A stretch of 7,744 bases of DNA from Bacteroidia bacterium (GTDB lineage Bacteria; Bacteroidota; Bacteroidia; Chitinophagales; Saprospiraceae), in NCBI GenBank assembly GCA_030431945.1, contig JAUIIF010000201.1, forward strand, positions 1 through 7,744, read 5' to 3'. The position numbers were made by a program, and so were the translations under genes. The first letter of the stretch is position 1. The number at the start of each line of letters is the position of its first letter. The notes beneath the pieces are model-generated. The model was not told the DNA's origin and searched no databases. It was given only the letters and a program-made list of their open reading frames with translations. Of this stretch, positions 1 through 6,656 are shown one piece after another.

Positions 1-1156
1 CCTGGGTAATTATTTCCTCCGGCACCTTCGTAACTGTGCCATCTTCCAGCGTTTCCCGGAACGGCATGTACCGCTCTGAACCGATGGCCAACAGGAGGGG
101 GTGTACCCCGGCTTCATCCACGGCATTGATCTGCCTGATGCCGGGGAACTCCCCGGGCGTCAGGTCCTTAACGATTTTATGAATCAGATAACCGAACTGA
201 CTGTCCTCAGCCGGCGGGCGGCCCACCACGGTGAAATGCCAGATGGGATCTTTCCGGTGCCAGACCGTTTCCACGTCCATCACCGGAAAGTCATGCTGCA
301 GGCTGTAGTACCCCAGGTGGTCTCCGAAAGGTCCTTCGGGCATCATCTCTCCTTTGCGGATAGTGCCGGTGATGACGAAGTCGGCATCGGCGGAGAGCAG
401 CCAGTCCCGATCCCAGGTGTACCCGAACCGACGGCCGGCGAGCATACCGGCAAACGTCATTTCACTCAACCCTTCCGGCAGGGGCATGATGGCGCAGAAG
501 GCATGGCTGGGAGGACCACCAACGAAGATACTGCAGCGGAAGGGCTCGTCGGATTTGAGGTACTCGGTGTGGTGCACCCCGATGCCCCGGTGCAGTTGGT
601 AATGGAGGCCGATTTCCTGGTTGGTCCGGTAGTCGTTGCCGGTCAGCTGAATGCGGTACATCCCGATGTTGGAATGCATCGGGTTGCGGCTGCCGGGGGG
701 CAGGGTCATCACCTGCGGCAGCGTAACGAAGGCACCGCCATCCATGGGCCAGGATTTCACCAGCGGGAGTTGGTCGATGGTCGTCTGGCCGTACTTGATG
801 GCGGGGTTGAGGTGCCGGCGTGGCAGGGCACTCAGGGCCGTAAAGGGAGCCCCGGCGTACCGCAGTGGCTGCTTGGCAAAGTTTGCGGGGTCCGCTTTCA
901 GTTCCACGACTTTTTTTACCCGCTGCAGTGTTTTCCGGAAGAGGAAATCCGTTCGCTCCTTGGTGCCGTACAGGTTACTCAGGGCCTGAAAGGGGCTCCC
1001 TTTGACGTTTTCAAACAGGATGGCCGGGCCGCCGGCAGCGAAGATGCGTCGGTGAATTTCGGCCATTTCCAGGTCGGGGTCCACCTCTTCACTGATGCGC
1101 AGGAGTTGTCCGTGCTTGTCAAGGTCTTCAGCGGCTTGTCGGAGGGAAGCGTACAT
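1..1156 (-). CDS. UbiD-family prFMN-dependent decarboxylase, C-terminus cut by window edge
   Basis: The minus strand is open from an ATG at 1156 to the left edge, giving 385 visible residues. An in-frame TAA at 1174-1172, six codons upstream, with no other start between, fixes this start. The protein is recognisably UbiD: NIGMYRIQ at residues 163-170 carries the conserved arginine (R168), and PEGPFGDHLGYYS at 273-285 carries the acidic residues E274 and D279 of the Arg-Glu-Asp/Glu active-site set. Family knowledge: these enzymes use prenylated FMN made by UbiX to decarboxylate aromatic or unsaturated acids. In Bacteroidota such proteins are often annotated as menaquinone-pathway decarboxylases, but the substrate cannot be read here. 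Full-length members have about 490-620 residues, so perhaps 100-230 are missing. No ubiX or men/mqn gene is visible. A minus-strand TTTATTTG at 1208-1201 weakly resembles the Bacteroidota -7 element, but I saw no matching upstream element. Confidence 0.93.
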   Translation of the reverse strand, partial: MYASLRQAAEDLDKHGQLLRISEEVDPDLEMAEIHRRIFAAGGPAILFENVKGSPFQALSNLYGTKERTDFLFRKTLQRVKKVVELKADPANFAKQPLRYAGAPFTALSALPRRHLNPAIKYGQTTIDQLPLVKSWPMDGGAFVTLPQVMTLPPGSRNPMHSNIGMYRIQLTGNDYRTNQEIGLHYQLHRGIGVHHTEYLKSDEPFRCSIFVGGPPSHAFCAIMPLPEGLSEMTFAGMLAGRRFGYTWDRDWLLSADADFVITGTIRKGEMMPEGPFGDHLGYYSLQHDFPVMDVETVWHRKDPIWHFTVVGRPPAEDSQFGYLIHKIVKDLTPGEFPGIRQINAVDEAGVHPLLLAIGSERYMPFRETLEDGTVTKVPEEIITQ

Positions 1157-1310
1157 AAGGAGCGAAGTAAATTAATCAGCGGCGGGCGGGGCCGCAGGTG
1201 CAAATAAAGCAGTAAAAGAGCAATGGGGCGCAGAAGGTTGTCTCCGGGGTGTCAGGATTCTCTGCTCCTCAACCTCCCGGCCCGCACCGGCGTTCCCGCA
1301 AAAAAAGAAA

Positions 1311-1748
1311 ATGGTGCCTTTTCAGCTAGCTCACCTTGACCACGTGGCGATCACTGCCGCTGACCCCGCAGCCTCCGTTGCCTGGTACCAACGGGTGCTG
1401 GGGCTGAAAAAAATGCAGCTGGAAGCCTGGGGCGAGTTTCCTATTTTCATGCTGGCCGGCCAGGTGGGGGTAGCCATCTTCAAAGCCGACACCAGCGCTC
1501 AGGAGGCTGCTCCCCGACCAAACGGGGTACGGATTGATCATTTTGCCTTCCACGTCAGCCAGGAGAATTTTGCCAAAGCCCGGCAGCACTATACGCAGCT
1601 GGGACTGACCTTCACCTGGCAGGACCATCAGTATTTTCACTCCATCTATACGCAAGACCCGGACGGGCACACCGTAGAACTGACGACTTTAGTAGCCGCA
1701 CTGCCTGCGGATGCGGCTGGCGGAAATCCGGCAGCAGGCACCAATTAA
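1311..1748 (+). CDS. VOC-family (glyoxalase/FosA-fold) metalloprotein
   Basis: A 145-residue protein, the normal size for a single-chain vicinal-oxygen-chelate enzyme with two beta-alpha-beta-beta-beta halves. The first half starts with LDHVAI (H11) and a WYQRVLGL helix. The second starts with IDHFAFHV (H77) and ends with DPDGHTVEL (E123). H11, H77 and E123 fit the usual His-His-Glu metal set, and the 46-residue gap between the last two is like that of FosA-type proteins. The last ~20 residues are a low-complexity Ala/Gly/Pro tail. The substrate is unknown; options include a lactoylglutathione-lyase-like, dioxygenase-like or thiol-transferase role. The start is the ATG after an A-rich run at about 1300-1310, with no Shine-Dalgarno sequence. 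The gene is divergent from the UbiD gene across a 154-base gap, so the two may have separate promoters there. Family is secure, function is not. Confidence 0.9.
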   Translation: MVPFQLAHLDHVAITAADPAASVAWYQRVLGLKKMQLEAWGEFPIFMLAGQVGVAIFKADTSAQEAAPRPNGVRIDHFAFHVSQENFAKARQHYTQLGLTFTWQDHQYFHSIYTQDPDGHTVELTTLVAALPADAAGGNPAAGTN

Positions 1749-1799
1749 ACATCCGTTCCACCGTACGCAATTAAACCATTGCAGGCCAAGGGCATCTAA

Positions 1800-1829
1800 A
1801 CGGCAGCGGAAGGCGTACCTCCCTGCCGT
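1800..1829. other. Strong intergenic hairpin between the VOC and DUF1800 genes
   Basis: The arms ACGGCAG (1800-1806) and CTGCCGT (1823-1829) pair perfectly. Inside them GGA and GG pair with CC and TCC, with single bulges C1807 and A1811, giving 12 base pairs closed by a CGTA loop. It lies 51 bases after the VOC stop and 73 bases before the DUF1800 start. There is no T-run after it on the plus strand, so it is not a standard intrinsic terminator. It could be a rho-independent-like end for the VOC transcript, a leader structure for DUF1800, or a small dispersed repeat. Confidence 0.5.
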
Positions 1830-1902
1830 GGCCGGGACGGAGAGTATGTGTCAACGCCGCCGCCGGTAATCAGGCTGCTCGTCTTCAGGTAACCTGCAGC
1901 AG

Positions 1903-3303
1903 ATGGAAGCGGAGCTACTTTCACCAAACGTTAGAAAATTTATGCACGACGTCCACCACCTTTACCGCCGCGCCGGCTTTGGCCTCAGCCCTGATGAATG
2001 GAAGCAACGCAAACAGTGGTCACGACAACAGGCCATTGACGATCTCTTCCGGGAGGCGAAAGTCGCTCAACCGCTCCCCGAGGGGAACGCCTCAGGCGAT
2101 ACGGAGGGTATGATGAGTGCTACAGCCCAGGCCGAGCGACGAAAAGAGGAGAGAAAAAGGGTCATCCAGCTCAACGCAGACTGGGTGATGCGTATGGGCA
2201 ACCCGCAGGAAAGTGCCTTGCTGGAACGGATGAGTCTTTTCTGGCACGGGCATTTTGCGTGCGAAGCAAAGTTCAGTCTCCTGGCTACCCGCCAACTTAA
2301 TACCCTGCGAAAACACGCACTAGGTAATTTCCGGGACTTACTACTGGGCATTGCCCGGGACCCGGCGATGATCCGCTACCTGAACAACCAGCAAAATCGC
2401 AAGAACGCCCCGAACGAAAATTTTGCCCGTGAAGTGATGGAACTTTTCACGGTGGGCCGTGGCCATTACACAGAACGGGACGTGAAGGAAGCCGCACGGG
2501 CGTTTACCGGGTGGTCTTCTGACCTGAAGGGAAATTTTGTTTTCCGTCGCTTCGCCCATGATTACGGCGAGAAAACGGTTCTGGGTAAAACGGGTAACCT
2601 GACCGGGGAAGACGTCATTGACCTCCTCCTGCAGCAGGAAGCAACCGCTACCTTTATCTGCCGCAAAATTTACCGCCATTTTGTCAACGACACGGTGGAC
2701 GAAGGGCGAATTGCGGAGCTTGCCGCCAGTTTCCGGGCTTCGAACTACGACATTGGGCAGCTGATGCGCCGGCTCTTCAGCAGCGACTGGTTCTACGCTG
2801 CGGGCAACGTGGGAACGCGGATCAAATCTCCGGTAGAACTTTTAGCCGGCCTCATCCGGCAACTGGGCGTTCAGCGCTTTGCCGAAAATGGCCTCATCGG
2901 TTTACAAAGGGCCCTGGGCCAACTATTGTTTCGCCCGCCCAACGTCGCCGGCTGGCCCGGTGGCCGGGCCTGGATCGACAACTCCACCCTCCTGCTGCGG
3001 CTAAACCTGGGCGGAGCCTTTCTGCGCTCGGGAGAACTGGACTTTACCCTGGCGCCAGAGCTGGAACAAGCCCAGAAACAACAATTGCGCAGACTCGGAG
3101 TCGAACTGAACGCAACGCCGTTAATCAGCCTGGCCAACCAACCCGACAACCTCGCCAATTATACGGCACTGGGTACCTACCTGCTGGCCGCTCCGCTCCC
3201 GCCGCTCAATGCCACCACCCGCCGTATTCTGGACGGCAAAACGACGGATCCCGTCCTGCTCATCACCGGTATCCTCACCCTACCGGAATACCAATTGTGC
3301 TAA
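1903..3303 (+). CDS. DUF1800 family protein
   Basis: A 466-residue protein covering essentially the whole DUF1800 family. Recognisable blocks are HHLYRRAGFGLSP (18-30), ERMSLFWHGHFAC (108-120), ARDPAMIRYLNNQQNRKNAP (151-170), ENFAREVMELFTVG (172-185), ARAFTGWS (198-205), ICRKIYRHFVND (252-263), SSDWFYA (293-299), IKSPVELLAGLIRQ (307-320) and FRPPNVAGWPGGRAWID (343-359). The biochemical role of the family is not established; its genes are commonly found next to DUF1501 genes, as here. The start is the only ATG after an in-frame TAA at 1867-1869, and no GTG or TTG lies between, so an upstream signal peptide is excluded. The visible N-terminus has no hydrophobic segment. DUF1501 follows after 50 bases on the same strand, so the two are probably co-transcribed. 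The protein is mainly helical in appearance and rich in Arg and Leu. Confidence 0.93.
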   Translation: MEAELLSPNVRKFMHDVHHLYRRAGFGLSPDEWKQRKQWSRQQAIDDLFREAKVAQPLPEGNASGDTEGMMSATAQAERRKEERKRVIQLNADWVMRMGNPQESALLERMSLFWHGHFACEAKFSLLATRQLNTLRKHALGNFRDLLLGIARDPAMIRYLNNQQNRKNAPNENFAREVMELFTVGRGHYTERDVKEAARAFTGWSSDLKGNFVFRRFAHDYGEKTVLGKTGNLTGEDVIDLLLQQEATATFICRKIYRHFVNDTVDEGRIAELAASFRASNYDIGQLMRRLFSSDWFYAAGNVGTRIKSPVELLAGLIRQLGVQRFAENGLIGLQRALGQLLFRPPNVAGWPGGRAWIDNSTLLLRLNLGGAFLRSGELDFTLAPELEQAQKQQLRRLGVELNATPLISLANQPDNLANYTALGTYLLAAPLPPLNATTRRILDGKTTDPVLLITGILTLPEYQLC

Positions 3304-3353
3304 GGCAACGGGTCTGTACCTCCCGGTAAACGTTACCCCAAAATCAACCATCA

Positions 3354-4544
3354 ATGAAACGCCGCTCTTTTCTCCGCACTTCTGCCCTCGCTTCCACGGC
3401 CGCTTTTACCCCCCTGTTTTTGCAGGGAATGTCTACCCCGCCCCGCTTACGCTCTCGGGAAGGGAAAATCCTGATTGTCCTCCAACTTTCGGGAGGAAAT
3501 GATGGCCTGAATACAATCATCCCCTACGGCAACGACATTTACTACCAGCAGCGGCCGGTGCTCGGCATCAAGCCTGCTGATGTGCTTAAGCTGAATGAAA
3601 CCCAGGGCCTTCATCCTGCCCTGGCACCACTACAGAAATGTTACGACGCGGGGGAGCTCACCGTCATTAATAGCGTGGGTTACCCCAACCCCGACCGTTC
3701 GCACTTTCGCTCGATGGACATTTGGCATACGGGAAGTCCCGCAACGGAAAATTGGTCTACCGGATGGATCGGCCGTTACCTGGATCACCATTGTTCCGGA
3801 AAGCCGCCTTACCACGCTCTGGAGGTAGACGACGGCCTGAGCCTGGCGCTCAAGGGGGAACAAAGGAACGGCTTTGCCATGAGCAACGCCCAGCGGCTCC
3901 GTCAGGCCGTCGATAATCGCTATCTGAAATCCCTTGACCGTGGGCACGTTACCCATTCAGACGGGAACCTGGGCTACCTCTACAAAACCCTTACCCAGAC
4001 CCAGGATGCCGCAGGGTATCTTTTTGAGCAGTCCCGGACCCATCGGTCTCAGGTATCTTATCCAAGCAATGCCTTTGGCAACGACCTGAAGCAGATCGCC
4101 GAATTGATCACGGCCAATACGGCGACGAACATTTACTACGCCAGCCTGGGTGGTTTCGATACGCACGCCGGCCAGGCCGGGCGTCAGCACCGGCTGCTCC
4201 AGCAGTTCGCCGAGGGCGTCGCCGCCCTGGTCAAAGACCTGAAAGCCAATCGCCTCTTCGATGATGTCCTGATCATGACCTTCTCCGAGTTTGGTCGCCG
4301 CCTGCAGCAGAACGGCAGTGGTGGCACGGACCACGGCACGGCCAACAATGTACTGATGATCGGTGGCAACCTCCGGCAAAAAGGTTTTTACAACCCGGCC
4401 CCCGATCTCACGACCCTGGACAACGGAGACCTGATTTACCAGATCGATTTCCGCCAGTGCTACGCCAACGTGATCGACAACTGGTTGGCGGGGGATGCGC
4501 AGCAGGTTCTGGGGGGAAGGTTTGGCGGGGTGAGGGTGGTGTAG
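3354..4544 (+). CDS. DUF1501 family protein with Tat signal (alkaline-phosphatase superfamily fold)
   Basis: A 396-residue protein. The N-terminus MKRRSFLRTSA followed by a short hydrophobic stretch to about residue 25 is a twin-arginine (Tat) signal, so the protein is expected to be exported folded to the periplasm or envelope. DUF1501 blocks follow: ILIVLQLSGGNDGLNT (39-54), GLHPALAPLQ (85-94), YPNPDRSHFRSMDIWHTG (110-127), GGFDTHAGQ (266-274), MTFSEFGRRLQQN (308-320) and GGTDHGTANNVLMIGG (323-338). D50, H117, D269, H271, E312, D326 and H327 are candidate metal or active-site residues by analogy with the sulfatase/alkaline-phosphatase superfamily to which DUF1501 belongs; this assignment is inference. 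No substrate is known. The start follows an A-rich leader (about 3339-3353). It lies 50 bases after DUF1800, so the two probably form one operon. Its stop is 4 bases from that of the convergent dehydrogenase gene. Confidence 0.94.
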   Translation: MKRRSFLRTSALASTAAFTPLFLQGMSTPPRLRSREGKILIVLQLSGGNDGLNTIIPYGNDIYYQQRPVLGIKPADVLKLNETQGLHPALAPLQKCYDAGELTVINSVGYPNPDRSHFRSMDIWHTGSPATENWSTGWIGRYLDHHCSGKPPYHALEVDDGLSLALKGEQRNGFAMSNAQRLRQAVDNRYLKSLDRGHVTHSDGNLGYLYKTLTQTQDAAGYLFEQSRTHRSQVSYPSNAFGNDLKQIAELITANTATNIYYASLGGFDTHAGQAGRQHRLLQQFAEGVAALVKDLKANRLFDDVLIMTFSEFGRRLQQNGSGGTDHGTANNVLMIGGNLRQKGFYNPAPDLTTLDNGDLIYQIDFRQCYANVIDNWLAGDAQQVLGGRFGGVRVV

Positions 4545-4558
4545 GAAACTACACCAAC
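4535..4558. terminator. Hairpin spanning both convergent stop codons, possible bidirectional terminator
   Basis: TGGTGTAG (4537-4544) pairs perfectly with CTACACCA (4549-4556) around a GAAA loop. A further G4535-C4558 pair is possible after one mismatch. The TAG of DUF1501 (4542-4544) and the TAG of the minus-strand dehydrogenase (read from 4551-4549) lie at the top of opposite arms and pair with each other. Neither strand has a U-tract after the stem, so classical intrinsic termination is doubtful, but the position between two converging genes suits a transcript-end structure. Confidence 0.5.
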
Positions 4559-6345
4559 AGCTCCCCTCCCGTCTCCAGGGTCACCCGCTCGGTCCCCAGC
4601 AGGGTCCGCTTATGGCCGGCGGTGCGGGTAAATAGGTAGTTGAAGTAGTACCGGGCGGTTTGCAACTTGGACTGGTAGAAATTAGTCTCGTCCTGCCCGT
4701 CGGCGGTCGGCAACGCCTGCACGGCGGCGAGGGCCTCGCGTAGCCAGAGCCAGCCAATGACGTGTAAGCTGAAGTAATCCAGGAAAATGGTGGCATCGGC
4801 GAGGAAGACCTTCGGGTCTTCCGTTTGTGCCAGACCGATCAGGTGTCCCATCACCTGTTGCACGCTGCCGAGTCCTTTGCCCAGCGCTTCCGCCATCGTC
4901 CTGGTGCTGTCATTAGCCAGTGCCGGCTCCAGGGTCAGTTGTACCTCCTCCAGCAAGAGTTGTACCGCTTTGCCGTTGTGCATGAGCATTTTACGACCGA
5001 GCAAATCCAGTCCGTGAATGGTGGTGGTCCCTTCGTAAATCGCATTTACGCGGATGTCCCGGTAAATCTGTTCCAGAGGGAAATCATCGGTATAACCGGC
5101 ACCGCCCAGCACCTGCATGCCCTGACTGACGGCCTCCGTCCCGTACTCGCTGGGGAAAGATTTGGCAATGGGGGTGAGGAGCTCAGTCAACAGGTGAGCC
5201 CGCTCCTGCTCCGCAGGATCCTTACTAACTTTACTAAGATCTTCGTACAGTGAACACTGCAGGAGCAAACTGACACTTCCTTCCACCACTGCTTTTTGGA
5301 ACAGGAGCATCCGGCGGACGTCCGCGTGTTCAATGATGAGCACCTGGGGTGCGTTCACGTCCTTATTCCCCGGGTGGCGCCCCTGCGGGCGCTCCTTGGC
5401 GTACTGCAGGCTGGCGTAGTAAGCGGCCGAAGCCGACGCAGCAGCCATCACTCCCGTGCCGATCCGCGCCTCGTTCATCATCTGAAACATGTTGTTGAGG
5501 CCCCGGAACTCTTCGCCGACCAGGTAGCCCCGGGTTTCCCCCTGCTCCCCGAACATCAGGTGAGCCGCCACGTAGCCTTTCTGCCCCATTTTGCCGTAAA
5601 TACCCGCCGTAGTGACGTGGTTATCCTGCAGGCCACCGGCCGTCGGCAGGTGCTTGGGCACGACAAAAAGACTAACGCCTTTCATTCCCTTGGGCCCGTC
5701 TTTTTTACGGGCCAGGAGCAGATGGACTACGTTCTCCGTCGCGTTGTGATCTCCTCCACTGATGTAAATTTTCTGGCCTTTGATGGCGTAGCTGCCATCC
5801 CCCAGGTCTTCGTAATAAGTGGTGATGTCAGAGAGGGAGGAACCGGCCTGTGGTTCCGTCAGGGCCATCGTGCCCTGCCATTCTCCCGCCGCCAGTTTAT
5901 CCAGATAAGCTGCCTTCAGTTCTTCCGTCCCGAAGTTCAGAATCAGGTTGGCAGCGCCGGTCGTCAGGAAACTGTAGGCAGCCATATTACCGTTGGCAGC
6001 CTGAAAAATCAGTCCGGCAGCATTCAGGATAACGGTCGGCATCTGCTGTCCGTTGTTTTCGTAAGGCCAGGCCGCGTTCAACCAGCCGGCCGCTCCCATT
6101 ACCCGCATGCTCTCTCCCACTTCCGGCAATACGTGCACCTCGCCATCCTGATAATAAGCCTTGTTTTTGTCCATTTCCCGGTAGTAGGGAAAGAGGTACT
6201 TATCCGCTAGCTCTTTAGCGGCATCAAGGGTCATTTCCGTGGCTTCTTCATCGAAGGCTTCGTGCTCCGCAAAGGAGCGGATCTTGGTCAGGTCCAGTAC
6301 TTCGTTAAGGACAAAACGCAGGTTGCGGGTGGAGATGTAGTGCAT
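4549..6345 (-). CDS. Acyl-CoA dehydrogenase (long form with C-terminal extension)
   Basis: A 598-residue flavoprotein of the acyl-CoA dehydrogenase family. The middle domain has MALTEPQAGSSLSDIT (160-175), which contacts FAD and substrate, and GQKIYISGGDHN (190-201). The GEEFRGLNNMFQMMNEARI segment (277-295) begins the helical domain, and QVLGGAGYTDDFPLEQIYRD (411-430) precedes IYEGTTTIHGLDLLGRK (436-452), where E438 aligns with the catalytic base of medium-chain enzymes. About 150 extra residues at the C-terminus and a short N-terminal extension match the ~600-residue type that includes the methylmercaptopropionyl-CoA dehydrogenase DmdC. The reaction is alpha,beta-dehydrogenation of an acyl-CoA, with electrons passed to ETF; chain length or a DmdC role cannot be decided. 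No ETF, thiolase or hydratase gene is nearby, so it appears to be a single-gene unit. It converges on DUF1501 with a 4-base gap. The leader is A-rich without a Shine-Dalgarno sequence. Confidence 0.95.
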   Translation of the reverse strand: MHYISTRNLRFVLNEVLDLTKIRSFAEHEAFDEEATEMTLDAAKELADKYLFPYYREMDKNKAYYQDGEVHVLPEVGESMRVMGAAGWLNAAWPYENNGQQMPTVILNAAGLIFQAANGNMAAYSFLTTGAANLILNFGTEELKAAYLDKLAAGEWQGTMALTEPQAGSSLSDITTYYEDLGDGSYAIKGQKIYISGGDHNATENVVHLLLARKKDGPKGMKGVSLFVVPKHLPTAGGLQDNHVTTAGIYGKMGQKGYVAAHLMFGEQGETRGYLVGEEFRGLNNMFQMMNEARIGTGVMAAASASAAYYASLQYAKERPQGRHPGNKDVNAPQVLIIEHADVRRMLLFQKAVVEGSVSLLLQCSLYEDLSKVSKDPAEQERAHLLTELLTPIAKSFPSEYGTEAVSQGMQVLGGAGYTDDFPLEQIYRDIRVNAIYEGTTTIHGLDLLGRKMLMHNGKAVQLLLEEVQLTLEPALANDSTRTMAEALGKGLGSVQQVMGHLIGLAQTEDPKVFLADATIFLDYFSLHVIGWLWLREALAAVQALPTADGQDETNFYQSKLQTARYYFNYLFTRTAGHKRTLLGTERVTLETGGELLV

Positions 6346-6381
6346 AATCTTGGTTTACGGACCGTGAAGATAGGCATTGCC

Positions 6382-6395
6382 AGCGAAAATTCGCT
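6382..6395. promoter_or_regulatory. Perfect palindrome upstream of the acyl-CoA dehydrogenase
   Basis: AGCGAA and TTCGCT arms flank a 2-base AA centre, placing the site 37-50 bases before the dehydrogenase ATG, where an operator or the promoter region would be expected. The surrounding DNA is AT-rich against a GC-rich background. On the minus strand a TTGACA (6412-6407) lies just upstream and a TA-rich stretch follows, but I cannot fit a convincing Bacteroidota -33/-7 promoter. It may be a repressor site of TetR or similar type, or the stem of a small leader hairpin. Confidence 0.35.
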
Positions 6396-6451
6396 AAAAG
6401 CTTATTTGTCAACCCAGGGCCAGCAGCTGAAAGGCGCAGAACCACCTGGTG

Positions 6452-6569
6452 GTCCGCCGAGAGGAGGTTTTGTGCCCGTTGAGCGGTGCTTCCATGGTGG
6501 AGGAATAAGCCTCACCCTTACCCGCCCGCGTTTCTTGTGCAGGTAAGCTGGCCCAGTTTCTCGGCGGAC
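6452..6569. repeat. 11-bp inverted repeat framing ~96 bases of intergenic DNA
   Basis: GTCCGCCGAGA (6452-6462) is the exact reverse complement of TCTCGGCGGAC (6559-6569). Together they could fold the enclosed DNA or RNA into a stem-loop of about 118 bases. The left arm overlaps a second small palindrome, ACCACC-T-GGTGGT (6441-6453). No protein-coding signal is seen inside. The element lies between two minus-strand genes and may be part of a composite dispersed repeat. Confidence 0.5.
6507..6557. repeat. Direct repeat, copy A
   Basis: This 51-base stretch aligns with 6605-6656 at 43 of 52 columns with a single one-base gap. Shared blocks include AAGCCTCAC, CCCGCC, GCGTTTCTT and CAGGTAAGCTG. 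Copy A is wholly intergenic. Read on the minus strand it contains a decayed version of the last codons of the MobA-like gene (GGCCAGCTTACCTGC against GATCAGCTTACCTGA), with the stop position changed to TGC. Confidence 0.65.
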
Positions 6570-6603
6570 GAGTCAGCTCCTGCGTCGCGCCTCGGCCGAC
6601 GAG
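6560..6603. repeat. Pair of 13-base repeats, each a small hairpin
   Basis: CTCGGCGGACGAG (6560-6572) and CTCGGCCGACGAG (6591-6603) differ at one base. Each has CTCG/CGAG arms that can pair around a 5-base loop, and the second includes the 8-base palindrome TCGGCCGA. They sit between copy A and copy B of the longer direct repeat, separated by an 18-base spacer. Confidence 0.55.
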
Positions 6604-6604
6604 C

Positions 6605-6656
6605 AAGCCTCACGCTTGCCCGCCTGCGTTTCTTTATTCAGGTAAGCTGATCCAGT
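6605..6656. repeat. Direct repeat, copy B, overlapping the 3' end of the MobA-like gene
   Basis: This is the second copy of the repeat at 6507-6557. Its right-hand 19 bases (6638-6656) are coding and specify the C-terminal LDQLT and stop of the MobA-like protein. A perfect 6-bp hairpin, GCAAGC (6603-6608) with GCTTGC (6614-6619) around CTCAC, falls just past that gene's stop. In copy A the equivalent stem keeps four pairs, with the C-G pair replaced by T-A, a compensatory change that hints at a conserved RNA or DNA fold. On the minus strand the hairpin could end the MobA transcript, but no U-tract follows it. Confidence 0.6.

Noticed and set aside
101..1207. 368-codon open frame on the plus strand
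   Set aside because: It is antisense to the UbiD gene, has no recognisable domain, and its composition is that of a GC-rich shadow frame.
1702..1740. TGCCTGC/GCAGGCA inverted repeat at the end of the VOC gene as a terminator
   Set aside because: It lies within the coding sequence, has a long loop and no T-run after it. It is more easily explained by the Ala/Gly-rich tail.
1887..1897. CAGGT-A-ACCTG palindrome just before the DUF1800 start
   Set aside because: Five-base arms are common by chance in GC-rich DNA, and no second copy was seen near other starts.
3957..4379. 140-codon minus-strand frame
   Set aside because: It is antisense to the conserved second half of DUF1501; a shadow.
5296..6210. 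304-codon open frame on the plus strand
   Set aside because: It lies wholly opposite the acyl-CoA dehydrogenase, whose motifs are unbroken, and looks like no known protein.
6550..6580. Hammerhead-ribozyme-like string on the minus strand (CTGA, a CTCG/CGAG stem, then AAAC)
   Set aside because: The required CUGANGA core is not present: the bases after CUGA are CUC, and the GAAA follows the stem in the wrong register. The likeness is superficial.
6409..6606. 65-codon minus-strand frame in the repeat region
   Set aside because: It runs through the repeats and has no domain or convincing start context; more likely chance than a small gene.
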